Assembly (NCBI GenBank): GCA_017421025.1
Contig: JAFQME010000008.1
Span: forward strand, 1 to 64,000
Reading direction: 5' to 3'
DNA: 64,000 nt
Origin: Oscillospiraceae bacterium
Lineage (GTDB): Bacteria; Bacillota; Clostridia; Oscillospirales; JAAYXM01
Under the pieces are notes generated by a model. That model was not told the DNA's origin. It was given only the letters and a program-made list of their open reading frames with translations, and did no database searches. The translations under genes and the position numbers were made by a program. How positions within the stretch are numbered: the first letter of the stretch is position 1; each line of letters begins with the position of its first letter. Below are positions 1 through 9,139 of the stretch, one piece after another.

Positions 1-3000
1 ACAGCGGATACGGTACTTCCGAGCTCTACGTTTTCCCCAAGGGGACGATAGACGAGGCAAAGGCTTCGCTCACACCGAAAAATCTTATAGGGGAAGTTTC
101 TTTCCGGGATAATTCCGCATCAAGTCTTACAATAACGCAAAAGGACCTTGCTCATATTGACTTTGACGAGCCGGGCGAATATGTACTTGCTTTCAAGGCA
201 ACTGCGGCAGGCACAATGTCACCGAGAAAGCTTACCCTTGACGGCAAAAACACTCTTAAATCAGTAAGCTTCCGTCTTGCTGATTCAAGACAGGCAAAGC
301 TTAACTTCAATGAGGTTGCAGAAACTGTGTTTGCGGCAAAGAAGCTTGACGGAACAGTGCTTGGTGAGGATGAATGTGAAGTTATTTTCACATCATCGGA
401 TACAAGCATTGCAACAATAGGAAGTGACGGAAAGATTACGGCTGTAGGCGATGGCACGGTTACAATCTCCGCAATTGCATCGGACGGAGCAGGAAGCTAT
501 TCTGCAAGCATTGAGATTCAGGCAACAGACAATACGGGAATAGCTTCGGCTAAGCTTAAAGCCGCGACGGATATGTATGTTGGCGGCAAGGCAAAGACTA
601 CCTTCTACGCTGTTATGAACAGTGGAAACGAGCTTCGTGTGAATTCAAGGGATGTGAGATATATATACTCAACTCCCGGAATTGTTTCCGTTGATGCAGA
701 CGGAATGGTAACGGCACTTTCCGAAGGTGAAACCGAGGTAACTGCAACGGCAGAATTCCGGGGCGAGACTATAAGTGATACAATCACGATAAAAACAATG
801 GTTCACGAGGGAAAGAAAGCTTCCACTTACTACACAACCGAGAAAAGAAATGCGGCAAAGACGAATTCCGAAAAATATTCTTGGGCAAAAGAAATCGTAA
901 GAGAGGCAACTGCCAAAGCAGATGCTGTCAGCGAAAACTACGAACGCCTTTATGACCTCATTCCCGGTGAAGGAATCCCTCGCTCACGTCAGATAGGTGC
1001 ACCGGGAGACCCCGAATATAATATGTGCCGCTACTGTGGAGTTAATGTTGTGGGAAAATATGGCTCAAGCGGTGTCGGCGGATGGGTTATAAACGGAATT
1101 TCAAGACCGTGGAAGGTACAGTGCCCCGATTGTAAGAGATTCTTCCCGTCAAACGATTTTGCTCTATTAAAGGAGCGAGGAACAAACGAGCACGGCTATT
1201 ATGACCGTGAGCTTGCAATTGCGGCTAATGCCGAGGCTGTTGCAAGGGGAGAAAAGGATGCACTTCATAACGACCTCTATCCCGAGGTTTCGGAAAGCAC
1301 AACCGTAAATGTCGGTCGGGGACTCCGTCCGGGTGAATCGGCGGAAACCTGGGGCGTTGACGACGGCTGGGGCTATATTCCTAAAGACGAAAACGGAAAT
1401 CCCTATAAATACGGTGATGCTATTGAACGCCATTGCTGGATTGCACTTTTCCACTATGAATTTATGGCTGATGCGATAGGATATATCGAAGATCTTTCAA
1501 AGGCCTATGTCTATACAGGCGATGTGAAGTATGGAAGAGCAGGTGCAATTCTTCTTGACAGAATGGCGGATGTATGGCCCGGATATGACTTTAAGAACTT
1601 CAACGTTGACGGAAAACGTGTGTTCTTCAATACAGACGGCGGAACGATTTACGGAAAAATTCAGGGTATGATAAACGACTGTGGTTTTGCATGGTCAAAT
1701 GTTCTTCACACGGATGCTTTCTATCCTATGCTTACAGACACACAGGTAATTAACTTCCTTTCGGAAAAGGCAGAAAAGTTCGGTCTTGAAAATGACAAGA
1801 CAAGCTCTCAGAAGATTTGGGAGAACTGGGAAAAGGGCATAATTCACGAGTCCTTTGAAAGCGTGCAGGAAGGAAACTTTGACGGTAACTTCGGACAGAT
1901 TCATCAGCTTCTCGCAGCGGCGGCACTCATTATTGACAAAGAACCCGATGCCGAGGAAATGGTAAAGTGGTTATATAAGACCGGCGTTAAGGGGGATAAA
2001 AACTCAATTGACGGCGGAAGCATATCAAATCAGCTTATAGATATCATCGACCGTGACGGAATGGGACATGAAGCAAGCCCCAACTACAACAGCACGCAGA
2101 TAAAGGGACTTTCAAAAGTTGCGGAATGTCTCAAGGACTATAAGGATGAATACAACCTTTATAAGAATGCAAAGTTCCGTCAGATGTTTATGTCTTATCT
2201 GTCCATTGTAAGTGTCGGCTCTCACCATGTTCACATCGGAGACTCGGGTTCTGTGGCAGACACGGAATTCATTCTCGGTGTTGATACATATGCTCCGCAT
2301 TTCAAGCAGTTTAAAGACGACCCGCAGATGGGAAAGAAAATAGCTCAGTACATCTATATGGTAAACGGAAATACTGCCGAGGGACTCAACTACGGAATAT
2401 TCGATGAGAACCCCGAGCAGATGGAAAAGGATATCCTCGCTCTTATTGAGGAAAATCCCGAACCTGTGAGCGAAATGATGACAGGCTATGGCTTCTCCAT
2501 TCTTCGTGACGGAAAGAATTATACCTCTGCAAGTGAAACAGATGCAAAGAACAATCAGCGTGACTTCTGGATTTACTATGGTATAAACGGCGGTCACGGC
2601 CATCCGGATACACTTAACCTGGGCGTTGAGGCATATGGATTGAATCTCGCCCCGGAGATGGCATATCCTCCAAACACGGGAGCAGACCCGAACAGACTTC
2701 AATGGGTATCTGCAACGATTTCTCACAACACCGTTGTTGTTGACGATGATAATCAGGGCGGTTTTTCAACGATCGTAGGTGAGCCTTTGCACTTTGACGA
2801 TGCAGGAAAAGTCAAGCTTATGGACGTTGATGCACCGAAGGCATACGGTCAGACCGAGGAATACAGAAGAACGGTTGTTATGATTGAGGCAAATGACGAT
2901 GTTTCCTACGGTGTGGATTTCTTCCGTGTCAAGGGTGGAAATAAGCACACTTACAGCTTCCACGCTCAATCTGAAAGTGCAAGTGCGGTAAATGGACTTG

Positions 3001-4985
3001 ATTTCACAACGGTAAGAGATGAGAACGGCAACTATGTAACAGGTGCACAGGTTGATGAAAACGGAAACTATATAGGTACATATGCCGGTGTTGATACCGA
3101 ATACGGTGAAGACCCGTGGACACAGTCTACCTGGGTTTATGAAACAAAATACCCGAGAGGATATACGTGGATGAAGAATGTCCGCCGCGACAATTCTCCT
3201 GCGGAGAACTTTACTGTTGATTTTGAAATCACAGATTACCGTAAATCTGTTGCAGACAGTAAGGATCTGCACCTGCGTCTTACACAGCTTAATAACTTCA
3301 CACCGGATGAGGTTGCAATAGTGGGCGGTAATGTTCCCGTTAAGCGTGCAAACCGTTTTCTTCCCGAAACTCTTGAGTTTGTTCTCACTCAAAGAGAGGG
3401 AGAGGATCTTGATTCACTCTTCACAACGGTTTACGAGCCTTATAAGGGCGAGGCATATATTGAGTCAATCGTTCCCGTCACAATAACAACGGCGGAGACG
3501 GAAAAGGACGGAGATACTGCCAGAGCAGTAAAGGTAACTCACACAAGCGGCAGAGTTGACTATGTTGTCTATGCAACAAACAATAAGATTATCTACTCGG
3601 TCAGCGATGGCGGAAACAAGGTGTTTGACTTCCGTGGCTTTGTGGGTGTATACAGTCTCAACGATAATGGTGTTGTTATTTACAGATATGTAAATGACGG
3701 TGACATAATCGGAGAAGAGACAGGAAAGACGGCAGCCTATAAGGGTGAGGTTGTGACCTTTGAAAAGGCACTCACCACAAATAACTATATTGATGTAAAG
3801 CTTGATTGCGACGATATTTCCGATATAGTGGGAAGACACATCTATATCAGCAATGGAGGAGAGCAGAACGCAGTTTATGCAATCAATGATGCAACGCCGC
3901 TTGAAAACGGAAATGTACGTCTCGATATAGGAATGATATCTCTTATCCGTGGACATCAGGATATAATGGATACCGATGCAGGCTATGTTTATAACATAAG
4001 TGAGAGACAGAAGTTTACCATCCCCACATCCTTTGTTGATGAAAAAGCCCCCGTTATTGAAGATGTAAGCGAAAATCTTACAGCCTCTGTAGGCGGAACA
4101 ATAAGTCTCACCATCAAGGCAGAAAGCTCCGTTGAAGGAGTAAAACTTGAATATGTCGGAAGGACTTTGCCGAGAGGTGCTTCAATAGATTCCGAAACGG
4201 GTGCTATTGTCTGGAAACCTTCTGCATCCCAGGTAGGCGATAACCACTTTGCGATAACGGTTCTTGACTCCGACGGACGTGAGAATACAATTCACTTCAA
4301 TATCAAGGTATATGGTTCAACGGGCGGAGCTTCCGGTGGCGGAGGAGGTACGACCACAACAACACCCTCGGATGAAAAGGAAAATGATGTGGGGAACGGA
4401 GGTTCCGACGTTCCGCAAACTCCGGATTCGGAAAATGTCCGTTTCACGGATCTCGGAAATCATGCCTGGGCAAAGGATGCAATAAATGCTCTTGCTGATG
4501 CAGGTATCATCAAAGGAACAAGTGAAACAACCTTCTCACCGGGCAATAACATCACACGTGCAGACTTTGCAATTCTCCTTGTTCGCGCATTCGGTCTTTC
4601 AAGCGACAACGAAGAGAATTTTGCAGACGTTGATGCTTCAGACTACTTTGCAAAAGAGCTTGCGGTCGCCAGAAACACAGGACTTGTCGGCGGAATAGGA
4701 GATAATAAGTATGCACCTCGTGAAAACATCACCCGTCAGGATATGATGGTGATCGTATACCGTGCAATTAAGGATGTCCTTGCCGCGACACGGAACGACA
4801 CACAGGTCGTTTCCTACGAGGACGCAGACGATGTTTCCGACTATGCAAAAGAAGCAGTGTCGGCACTTATAAGCGCAGGGCTTGTAAACGGAAAGAACGG
4901 CAAAATCGCACCCACCGATTACACAACAAGAGCAGAGGTCGCAGTACTGATTAAGAGAATACTTGATTTTACGACAGAAAAGTAA
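1..4985 (+). CDS. SLH-anchored heparinase II/III-like polysaccharide lyase, 5' end missing
   Basis: The frame is open from base 3, so the true start lies left of the window; about 1,660 residues remain. Two Big2-type immunoglobulin-like domains lie near nt 290-540 and 550-800. Next come two CxxC pairs (CRYC near nt 1027, CPDC near nt 1122) that could bind zinc. An alpha-toroid-like region follows, then a beta-rich region with the GHGHPDTLNLG motif near nt 2590, typical of the heparinase II/III-like family, which eliminates uronic-acid glycans. An Ig-like segment (about nt 4040-4315), a Gly/Thr-rich linker and three SLH repeats (about nt 4435-4980) end the protein; SLH repeats bind secondary cell-wall polymer. 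It should be a surface-bound enzyme acting on an acidic polysaccharide, though the substrate cannot be read from sequence. Glycine and isoleucine codons (gga, ata) differ from genes right of 9.2 kb. Family call is good; activity is inferred. Confidence 0.85.
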   Translation, partial: SGYGTSELYVFPKGTIDEAKASLTPKNLIGEVSFRDNSASSLTITQKDLAHIDFDEPGEYVLAFKATAAGTMSPRKLTLDGKNTLKSVSFRLADSRQAKLNFNEVAETVFAAKKLDGTVLGEDECEVIFTSSDTSIATIGSDGKITAVGDGTVTISAIASDGAGSYSASIEIQATDNTGIASAKLKAATDMYVGGKAKTTFYAVMNSGNELRVNSRDVRYIYSTPGIVSVDADGMVTALSEGETEVTATAEFRGETISDTITIKTMVHEGKKASTYYTTEKRNAAKTNSEKYSWAKEIVREATAKADAVSENYERLYDLIPGEGIPRSRQIGAPGDPEYNMCRYCGVNVVGKYGSSGVGGWVINGISRPWKVQCPDCKRFFPSNDFALLKERGTNEHGYYDRELAIAANAEAVARGEKDALHNDLYPEVSESTTVNVGRGLRPGESAETWGVDDGWGYIPKDENGNPYKYGDAIERHCWIALFHYEFMADAIGYIEDLSKAYVYTGDVKYGRAGAILLDRMADVWPGYDFKNFNVDGKRVFFNTDGGTIYGKIQGMINDCGFAWSNVLHTDAFYPMLTDTQVINFLSEKAEKFGLENDKTSSQKIWENWEKGIIHESFESVQEGNFDGNFGQIHQLLAAAALIIDKEPDAEEMVKWLYKTGVKGDKNSIDGGSISNQLIDIIDRDGMGHEASPNYNSTQIKGLSKVAECLKDYKDEYNLYKNAKFRQMFMSYLSIVSVGSHHVHIGDSGSVADTEFILGVDTYAPHFKQFKDDPQMGKKIAQYIYMVNGNTAEGLNYGIFDENPEQMEKDILALIEENPEPVSEMMTGYGFSILRDGKNYTSASETDAKNNQRDFWIYYGINGGHGHPDTLNLGVEAYGLNLAPEMAYPPNTGADPNRLQWVSATISHNTVVVDDDNQGGFSTIVGEPLHFDDAGKVKLMDVDAPKAYGQTEEYRRTVVMIEANDDVSYGVDFFRVKGGNKHTYSFHAQSESASAVNGLDFTTVRDENGNYVTGAQVDENGNYIGTYAGVDTEYGEDPWTQSTWVYETKYPRGYTWMKNVRRDNSPAENFTVDFEITDYRKSVADSKDLHLRLTQLNNFTPDEVAIVGGNVPVKRANRFLPETLEFVLTQREGEDLDSLFTTVYEPYKGEAYIESIVPVTITTAETEKDGDTARAVKVTHTSGRVDYVVYATNNKIIYSVSDGGNKVFDFRGFVGVYSLNDNGVVIYRYVNDGDIIGEETGKTAAYKGEVVTFEKALTTNNYIDVKLDCDDISDIVGRHIYISNGGEQNAVYAINDATPLENGNVRLDIGMISLIRGHQDIMDTDAGYVYNISERQKFTIPTSFVDEKAPVIEDVSENLTASVGGTISLTIKAESSVEGVKLEYVGRTLPRGASIDSETGAIVWKPSASQVGDNHFAITVLDSDGRENTIHFNIKVYGSTGGASGGGGGTTTTTPSDEKENDVGNGGSDVPQTPDSENVRFTDLGNHAWAKDAINALADAGIIKGTSETTFSPGNNITRADFAILLVRAFGLSSDNEENFADVDASDYFAKELAVARNTGLVGGIGDNKYAPRENITRQDMMVIVYRAIKDVLAATRNDTQVVSYEDADDVSDYAKEAVSALISAGLVNGKNGKIAPTDYTTRAEVAVLIKRILDFTTEK

Positions 4986-5020
4986 AATAAAGCGGTCGGT
5001 TTTCCGATCGCTTTATCTTT
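4986..5020 (+). terminator. Rho-independent terminator of the SLH lyase gene
   Basis: A stem pairs ATAAAGCGGTCGG with CCGATCGCTTTAT around a TTTT loop, with one G-T pair, directly after the stop codon. The T-run is interrupted (ATCTTT). Confidence 0.7.
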
Positions 5021-5117
5021 GGTCGCAGAAAGTTCTGCGGTATGAAAAATGCCGAAAAGATTATTAAAATCAAAAGGATTCTATAGAATAAACATACTTC
5101 CCGAAAATGAAATTTTG

Positions 5118-5146
5118 TTGATTTTATGTCCGGAAAGTGATACAAT
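5118..5146 (+). promoter_or_regulatory. Strong promoter upstream of the orphaned ychF-like start
   Basis: TTGATT at 5118-5123 and TACAAT at 5141-5146 are spaced by 17 bases, and the -10 is extended (TGATACAAT). It points at the truncated ychF-like start at 5251. It may be the original ychF promoter, now separated from the gene by the cassette. Confidence 0.6.
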
Positions 5147-5187
5147 GCATAGGTAGATGTTTGCGGACATTGGTCGTTTTTAAAATG

Positions 5188-5271
5188 AATGGTGTCAACG
5201 GCGATAATTTAACGCCGCAAACCCTGAAAATAAAGGAGAAGTAGATAATTATGAAACTTGGTATAGTCGTT
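5188..5271 (+). repeat. Left copy of the ychF leader/start direct repeat (candidate attL)
   Basis: This stretch shares, in the same order, ATGGTGTCAA, a small hairpin (CGGCG/CGCCG), ACCCTGAAAATAAAGGAG, and the start MKLGIV with the region at 9140-9224 that begins ychF. The two copies are imperfect but colinear over about 83 bases. The pair brackets the AT-rich cassette. Confidence 0.6.
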
Positions 5272-5319
5272 CATGCGCCAATTTCATATAAGTCTATATA
5301 TCCTTATAAATCTCTCTAA
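5251..5319 (+). pseudogene. Truncated ychF-like start (22 codons)
   Basis: An ATG with an AAAGGAG site 20 bases upstream opens MKLGIVVHAP and stops after 22 codons. The first six residues match the start of the intact ychF at 9204. The rest has no resemblance to the GTPase. I read it as the orphaned 5' end of ychF left by an insertion. It could instead be a coincidental leader peptide. Confidence 0.5.
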
Positions 5320-5499
5320 ATGGCTATAAAAAAAGGATTGTCACAAGAGCAGAATTCTATATATTCCCGTATAACACTATATATTTCATAAAAAATTGGT
5401 GTCGGAAATGGTGTCAGGCGTGATATGATAAAAAGAGTTTGACACACAACTTAAAAACAAAATCAAATTAAAAGTCTACTTTAATTCGATAGTGATCGA
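5320..5499. other. AT-rich non-coding stretch inside the left edge of the cassette
   Basis: I see no gene here. It holds many short TATA-rich runs and a short GGTGTCGGAAATGGTGTCAG motif near 5400 related to the GGTGTCA motifs at 5191 and 9143. It may be a remnant of element-end DNA. Confidence 0.4.
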
Positions 5500-5500
5500 C

Positions 5501-5528
5501 TTGGATAAATGAAAATATGGTGTATAAT
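5501..5528 (+). promoter_or_regulatory. Promoter of the cassette operon
   Basis: TTGGAT at 5501-5506 and a perfect TATAAT at 5523-5528 are separated by 16 bases. A G-rich ribosome binding site (GGGGGGG) sits just before the ATG at 5552. Confidence 0.65.
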
Positions 5529-5551
5529 TGTAACTGATAAGGGGGGGTGCT

Positions 5552-6859
5552 ATGAATGATTATATTTTTGGTAAAAAAATTTATAAAATGCGCACCAATG
5601 CAAAGTTGTCACAGAGCCAGCTTGCAGAGATGCTTGGTGTTTCTAATAAAGCCGTTTCAAAATGGGAAAACGGAAGTGCAAAACCGCATGTTGATATGAT
5701 AAAGAAACTTGCGGCAGTATTCAATATGTCAGTTGACGAATTGCTCTCTTTAGAAGTGAATAATAAAGAGATTCAAATTACAAAAATTGTAATCACCGGT
5801 GGTCCGTGTGCTGGTAAAACTACAGCAATGAGTTGGATACAAAATGCATTCACAGAGCTTGGTTATTATGTGGTATTTATCCCCGAAACAGCAACAGAAC
5901 TCATTACTGCAGGGACTGCGCCTTGGACATTAAATAGTAACCTTGATTATCAGATATGTCAGATAAAGTTGCAGCTTGAAAAGGAAAAAATCTATCGCAA
6001 TGGTGCACAAAGTGTATTTAATTATGATAAGGTTTTAATTGTCTGTGACAGAGGAACAATGGATAACAAAGCATATATGTCCGACTTGGAATTTTCACAA
6101 GCAATGACAAAGCTTAAACTAAACGAAACCGAGTTGAGAGATGAATATGATGCTGTGTTCCATTTGGTAACTGCCGCAAAAGGGGCTGAAGAGTTTTATA
6201 CTCTTTCTAATAATCAAGCGAGAACGGAAACTGTAGAAGAGGCTGCTGCGATGGATGATAAACTCATTGCTGCATGGACAGGACATCCCCACTTAAGAGT
6301 TATTGATAATAGTATGGGCTTTGAGGATAAAATGAAAAAGCTGATTTCGGAAATCTCTGCTTTCTTAGGCGAACCGGAACCATATGAAATAGAACGAAAA
6401 TTCCTGATTGAATATCCGGATATAAAGCTTTTGGAAACAATTCCTAATTGCCGCAAAGTCGAAATTATACAGACATATCTTAACTCCACTCTTAATGAAG
6501 AGGAACGTGTACGCCAACGTGGCGAAAATGGCAATTACATATATTTTAAAACAATAAAACGAACAATTTCCGGTACTAAACGAGTAGAAATTGAAACAAG
6601 GCTCTCAAAAGATGAATATCTTACCTTGCTAATGAATTCTGATACAAGCAAAAAACAAATTCGTAAAAATAGATATTGCTTGACTTATGATAATCAGTAC
6701 TTCGAGATTGATGTTTATCCCTTCTGGAGTGACAGAGCAATTGCAGAGATAGAACTATGCGAAGAAAATACAGCGATAAAATTTCCCGATTATATAAAAG
6801 TGATAAAAGAAGTTACAGATGATGAAAACTATAAGAATTCAGCTTTAGCAACCCTTTGA
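5552..6859 (+). CDS. XRE regulator fused to NadR-like NTPase and CYTH domain
   Basis: The protein of 435 residues has three parts. Residues about 1-65 form a Cro/C1-type helix-turn-helix (SQLAEMLGVSNKAVSKWENG). Residues about 78-265 form a P-loop NTPase/kinase domain with GGPCAGKTT near residue 83, like the NadR/AAA_28 group. Residues about 275-430 form a CYTH domain with the EIERKF signature near 279 and basic/acidic strands such as RVRQRG. CYTH proteins bind triphosphates in a tunnel and include adenylate cyclases, thiamine triphosphatases and inorganic triphosphatases. The N-terminal regulator suggests the protein senses or controls its own operon. It is the first gene of the AT-rich cassette, 15 bases before the next gene. 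Domain calls are firm; substrate and role are unknown. Confidence 0.85.
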   Translation: MNDYIFGKKIYKMRTNAKLSQSQLAEMLGVSNKAVSKWENGSAKPHVDMIKKLAAVFNMSVDELLSLEVNNKEIQITKIVITGGPCAGKTTAMSWIQNAFTELGYYVVFIPETATELITAGTAPWTLNSNLDYQICQIKLQLEKEKIYRNGAQSVFNYDKVLIVCDRGTMDNKAYMSDLEFSQAMTKLKLNETELRDEYDAVFHLVTAAKGAEEFYTLSNNQARTETVEEAAAMDDKLIAAWTGHPHLRVIDNSMGFEDKMKKLISEISAFLGEPEPYEIERKFLIEYPDIKLLETIPNCRKVEIIQTYLNSTLNEEERVRQRGENGNYIYFKTIKRTISGTKRVEIETRLSKDEYLTLLMNSDTSKKQIRKNRYCLTYDNQYFEIDVYPFWSDRAIAEIELCEENTAIKFPDYIKVIKEVTDDENYKNSALATL

Positions 6860-6874
6860 TAAAAGGAGATTGAT

Positions 6875-8437
6875 ATGAAAACTACAAGAAACTTGTGCGT
6901 CATGGCTCTTGGAATTGCCTTGTTTGTAGTGCTTACAATGTGTCTGCAAGTACCGGTGTTTGAAAACTATTATTTGTGCCTCGGATATGTTGTTATGGCG
7001 ATGTATTGCTATTCGCTCGGCCCGATAAAAGGTGCAGCGGTTGGTTTTTTTGGAGTTGTTCTGTATTGCCTGCTCACGAGCGGGTTAAGAGGTATGCCGG
7101 GCTGGGCAGTTGGAAACATTGTGATTGGAACAGCATTAGGATTAACTTGTAAAGCTACAGAGGGTATGAAGAGCAAATTAATCAGACATATCATAATCTG
7201 TTGCTCAATTATTATCTCAACTGCTATTGCGATGCTTGGCGTAAAGTCAATAATAGAATGTTTTTTATACGCACAACCATTCCTTTTGAGAACCGCAAAC
7301 AATATATATGCTTTTATAGCAGATGTAGTTGTTTTGATGATTAGCATACCAATATGCTATAAGCTACACCCTCTTGCTGAAAAAACGTGCAAAATGAAAG
7401 AGAAAAATGGAATAATGATAGATACAGAAATGACAAATAAGGCAATGGAAATTGTAAGAAAAGCACGTAAGAGGCAGTCAGGTGAAAGCGGGCTGTCGCG
7501 CATGGTTCATCCGAGCTCTGTTGCTTTGCAGATGAAGGATGAAAACACTAGGGTTGTTGCTCTTTTACACGATGTTGTAGAAAATACCGATATTACATTT
7601 GAGGATCTGCGAAAGGAAGGGGTTTCAGAACAAGTAATCGAGGCATTGAAAGCTTTGGTCTTTGATGAAACAGCTCCTTTAGAACACCCTGATAAGTTTT
7701 ATAATTTTTATAATAAATTAAGCGAAGACGAAAAAAGAAAACACAGAAGAAGCGAATATATGGACAGACTCTTGAAAAATGATATTGCAAGCATTGTTAA
7801 ATTATGTGAATTGGAGCAGAATCGTCGCATCACAAGACTTGATGAAATTACAGATAAAGACAGAACAGAGGAATACTACGAATGGATTCGTTTAAAAAGA
7901 GCGAATATAAAAAGACACGGTAATCACAATTATGATGAAATATTCCCCATACACTCATGGAACCGACACCATTTAGGCAGAGTTGTGATTTTTTTTGAGG
8001 GAGTATTAAGAGGTGTTTTCAGACCCGAAAACAAGTATGATGCCGTAAATCAATATGAGCAGCTAAAAAGTATATTTGAAGCAAGTGTGCTATTCGAAAA
8101 AATGAATATCGACGAAGGGAGCAGATGGGTTTCTTACCTTTGGTGCAGTAAGCCTACGTCTGACAGCGGGTATAGTTGCTTCAAGTCTGACAACGGAGCG
8201 ATTTCTCTCGAATTCGATAATGTAGATGATTTTGATCCGTTTAACTGTACTGCAGACGAGGAAGAATGGATTACACACACCTGTCTTTCAAATGTTGAAG
8301 AAGGATTTATTAATGATATAGTGAGTGCACTTGAAACCTATTTTGGTTTCAAGGTGTTCTACCGTGTAAAAAGTAATAACTGTGATTTCCCGACTATCAT
8401 TTTTTCTGATGCTGAAATTGGGGAGAATGAGAAATGA
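6875..8437 (+). CDS. Membrane S-component-like domain fused to RelA/SpoT-type HD phosphohydrolase
   Basis: The first ~165 residues are hydrophobic, with about five membrane spans, and read like the substrate-binding S component of an ECF vitamin transporter (GLRGMPGWAVGNI region). From about residue 185 the protein becomes soluble: HPSSVALQM near 211 and ALLHDVVENTDITFEDL near 229 match the HD hydrolase of RelA/SpoT-type ppGpp hydrolases. The last ~170 residues (about 350-520), rich in aromatic and acidic residues, belong to no family I recognise. The fusion is unusual, since S components and HD hydrolases are normally separate. An AAAGGAG site precedes the ATG by 8 bases. It sits between the CYTH protein and a metallophosphoesterase. 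Domain calls are good; the combined function is unknown. Confidence 0.75.
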   Translation: MKTTRNLCVMALGIALFVVLTMCLQVPVFENYYLCLGYVVMAMYCYSLGPIKGAAVGFFGVVLYCLLTSGLRGMPGWAVGNIVIGTALGLTCKATEGMKSKLIRHIIICCSIIISTAIAMLGVKSIIECFLYAQPFLLRTANNIYAFIADVVVLMISIPICYKLHPLAEKTCKMKEKNGIMIDTEMTNKAMEIVRKARKRQSGESGLSRMVHPSSVALQMKDENTRVVALLHDVVENTDITFEDLRKEGVSEQVIEALKALVFDETAPLEHPDKFYNFYNKLSEDEKRKHRRSEYMDRLLKNDIASIVKLCELEQNRRITRLDEITDKDRTEEYYEWIRLKRANIKRHGNHNYDEIFPIHSWNRHHLGRVVIFFEGVLRGVFRPENKYDAVNQYEQLKSIFEASVLFEKMNIDEGSRWVSYLWCSKPTSDSGYSCFKSDNGAISLEFDNVDDFDPFNCTADEEEWITHTCLSNVEEGFINDIVSALETYFGFKVFYRVKSNNCDFPTIIFSDAEIGENEK

Positions 8438-8502
8438 TGACATGATTGAGATAAATGAAAAGGTCTTCGCATTTCGGGGACAGGCTTTTGGAGAATAATT
8501 AT

Positions 8503-9012
8503 ATGAGCAAAACATTTTTTATTGCTGATACTCATTTCGGAGAGGATAACATCCGTAGATACGAAAACAGACAGTTTGAGTCGACAGAAGAAATGGATGC
8601 TGCTCTTATCAAGAAGTGGAACTCAGTTGTGACAAGTGAAGATGAGGTCTATATTCTGGGCGACTTTGGTGCAGAAAAACGAGAAGCAAAAGTTTTATCT
8701 GCGCTTAACGGTACAAAGTATCTTGTTAAAGGAAATCACGATGTGTGTTCTAACAAGCATTACAGAGATGCAGGCTTTGACGAGGTTTACGATATGCCGG
8801 TTCTTTATAATGGTTTTTGGATTCTGTCCCACGAAGCTATTTATATAAACAGCAATATGCCGTATGCAAATCTTTTCGGTCATGTACATAACAGTCCTAT
8901 CGTAAAAGATTATAGCTCACAGCATTTCTGTGTTTCGGTGGAAAGAATTGAATATAAGCCGATAAGCTTTGATGAGATTAAAAGAAAAATAAAGGAAGCA
9001 AGCAACGTTTGA
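8503..9012 (+). CDS. Small calcineurin-like metallophosphoesterase
   Basis: The 169-residue protein carries the full metal-binding set: DTH at residues 9-11, GDFG, GNHD, SHE and GHVH, in order. This is the compact, single-domain kind of phosphoesterase. Start at ATG 8503 is chosen because a GGAG site lies about 9 bases upstream and the core begins at once (MSKTFFIADTHFG); an upstream ATG at 8455 would add 16 unlikely residues. It is the last gene of the cassette and follows the HD gene by 65 bases. Substrate unknown; a nucleotide or phosphodiester would fit the neighbours. Confidence 0.85.
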   Translation: MSKTFFIADTHFGEDNIRRYENRQFESTEEMDAALIKKWNSVVTSEDEVYILGDFGAEKREAKVLSALNGTKYLVKGNHDVCSNKHYRDAGFDEVYDMPVLYNGFWILSHEAIYINSNMPYANLFGHVHNSPIVKDYSSQHFCVSVERIEYKPISFDEIKRKIKEASNV

Positions 9013-9139
9013 TTGCATATTCTTTTGGAGGCATAAAAGCAGTACCGCAAAGGATTCTTGGACATGAATTTATTCAAGTTATAATGGATAAGTACGTACA
9101 CGTTATTTATGATTCATTGAGAAAAACAATCAAGATCAA

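Larger units (their letters stand above)
5272..9139 (+). mobile_element. AT-rich three-gene cassette inserted between two ychF starts
   Basis: The segment lies between the two ychF leader copies and carries one operon of three genes whose codon use is clearly AT-richer than ychF and everything to its right. No integrase or transposase gene is visible, so if it moved it is decayed or was mobilised in trans. A GGTGTC-rich stretch near 5395-5425 resembles motifs in both flanking repeats. The boundaries are inferred from the repeat pair. Confidence 0.45.
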
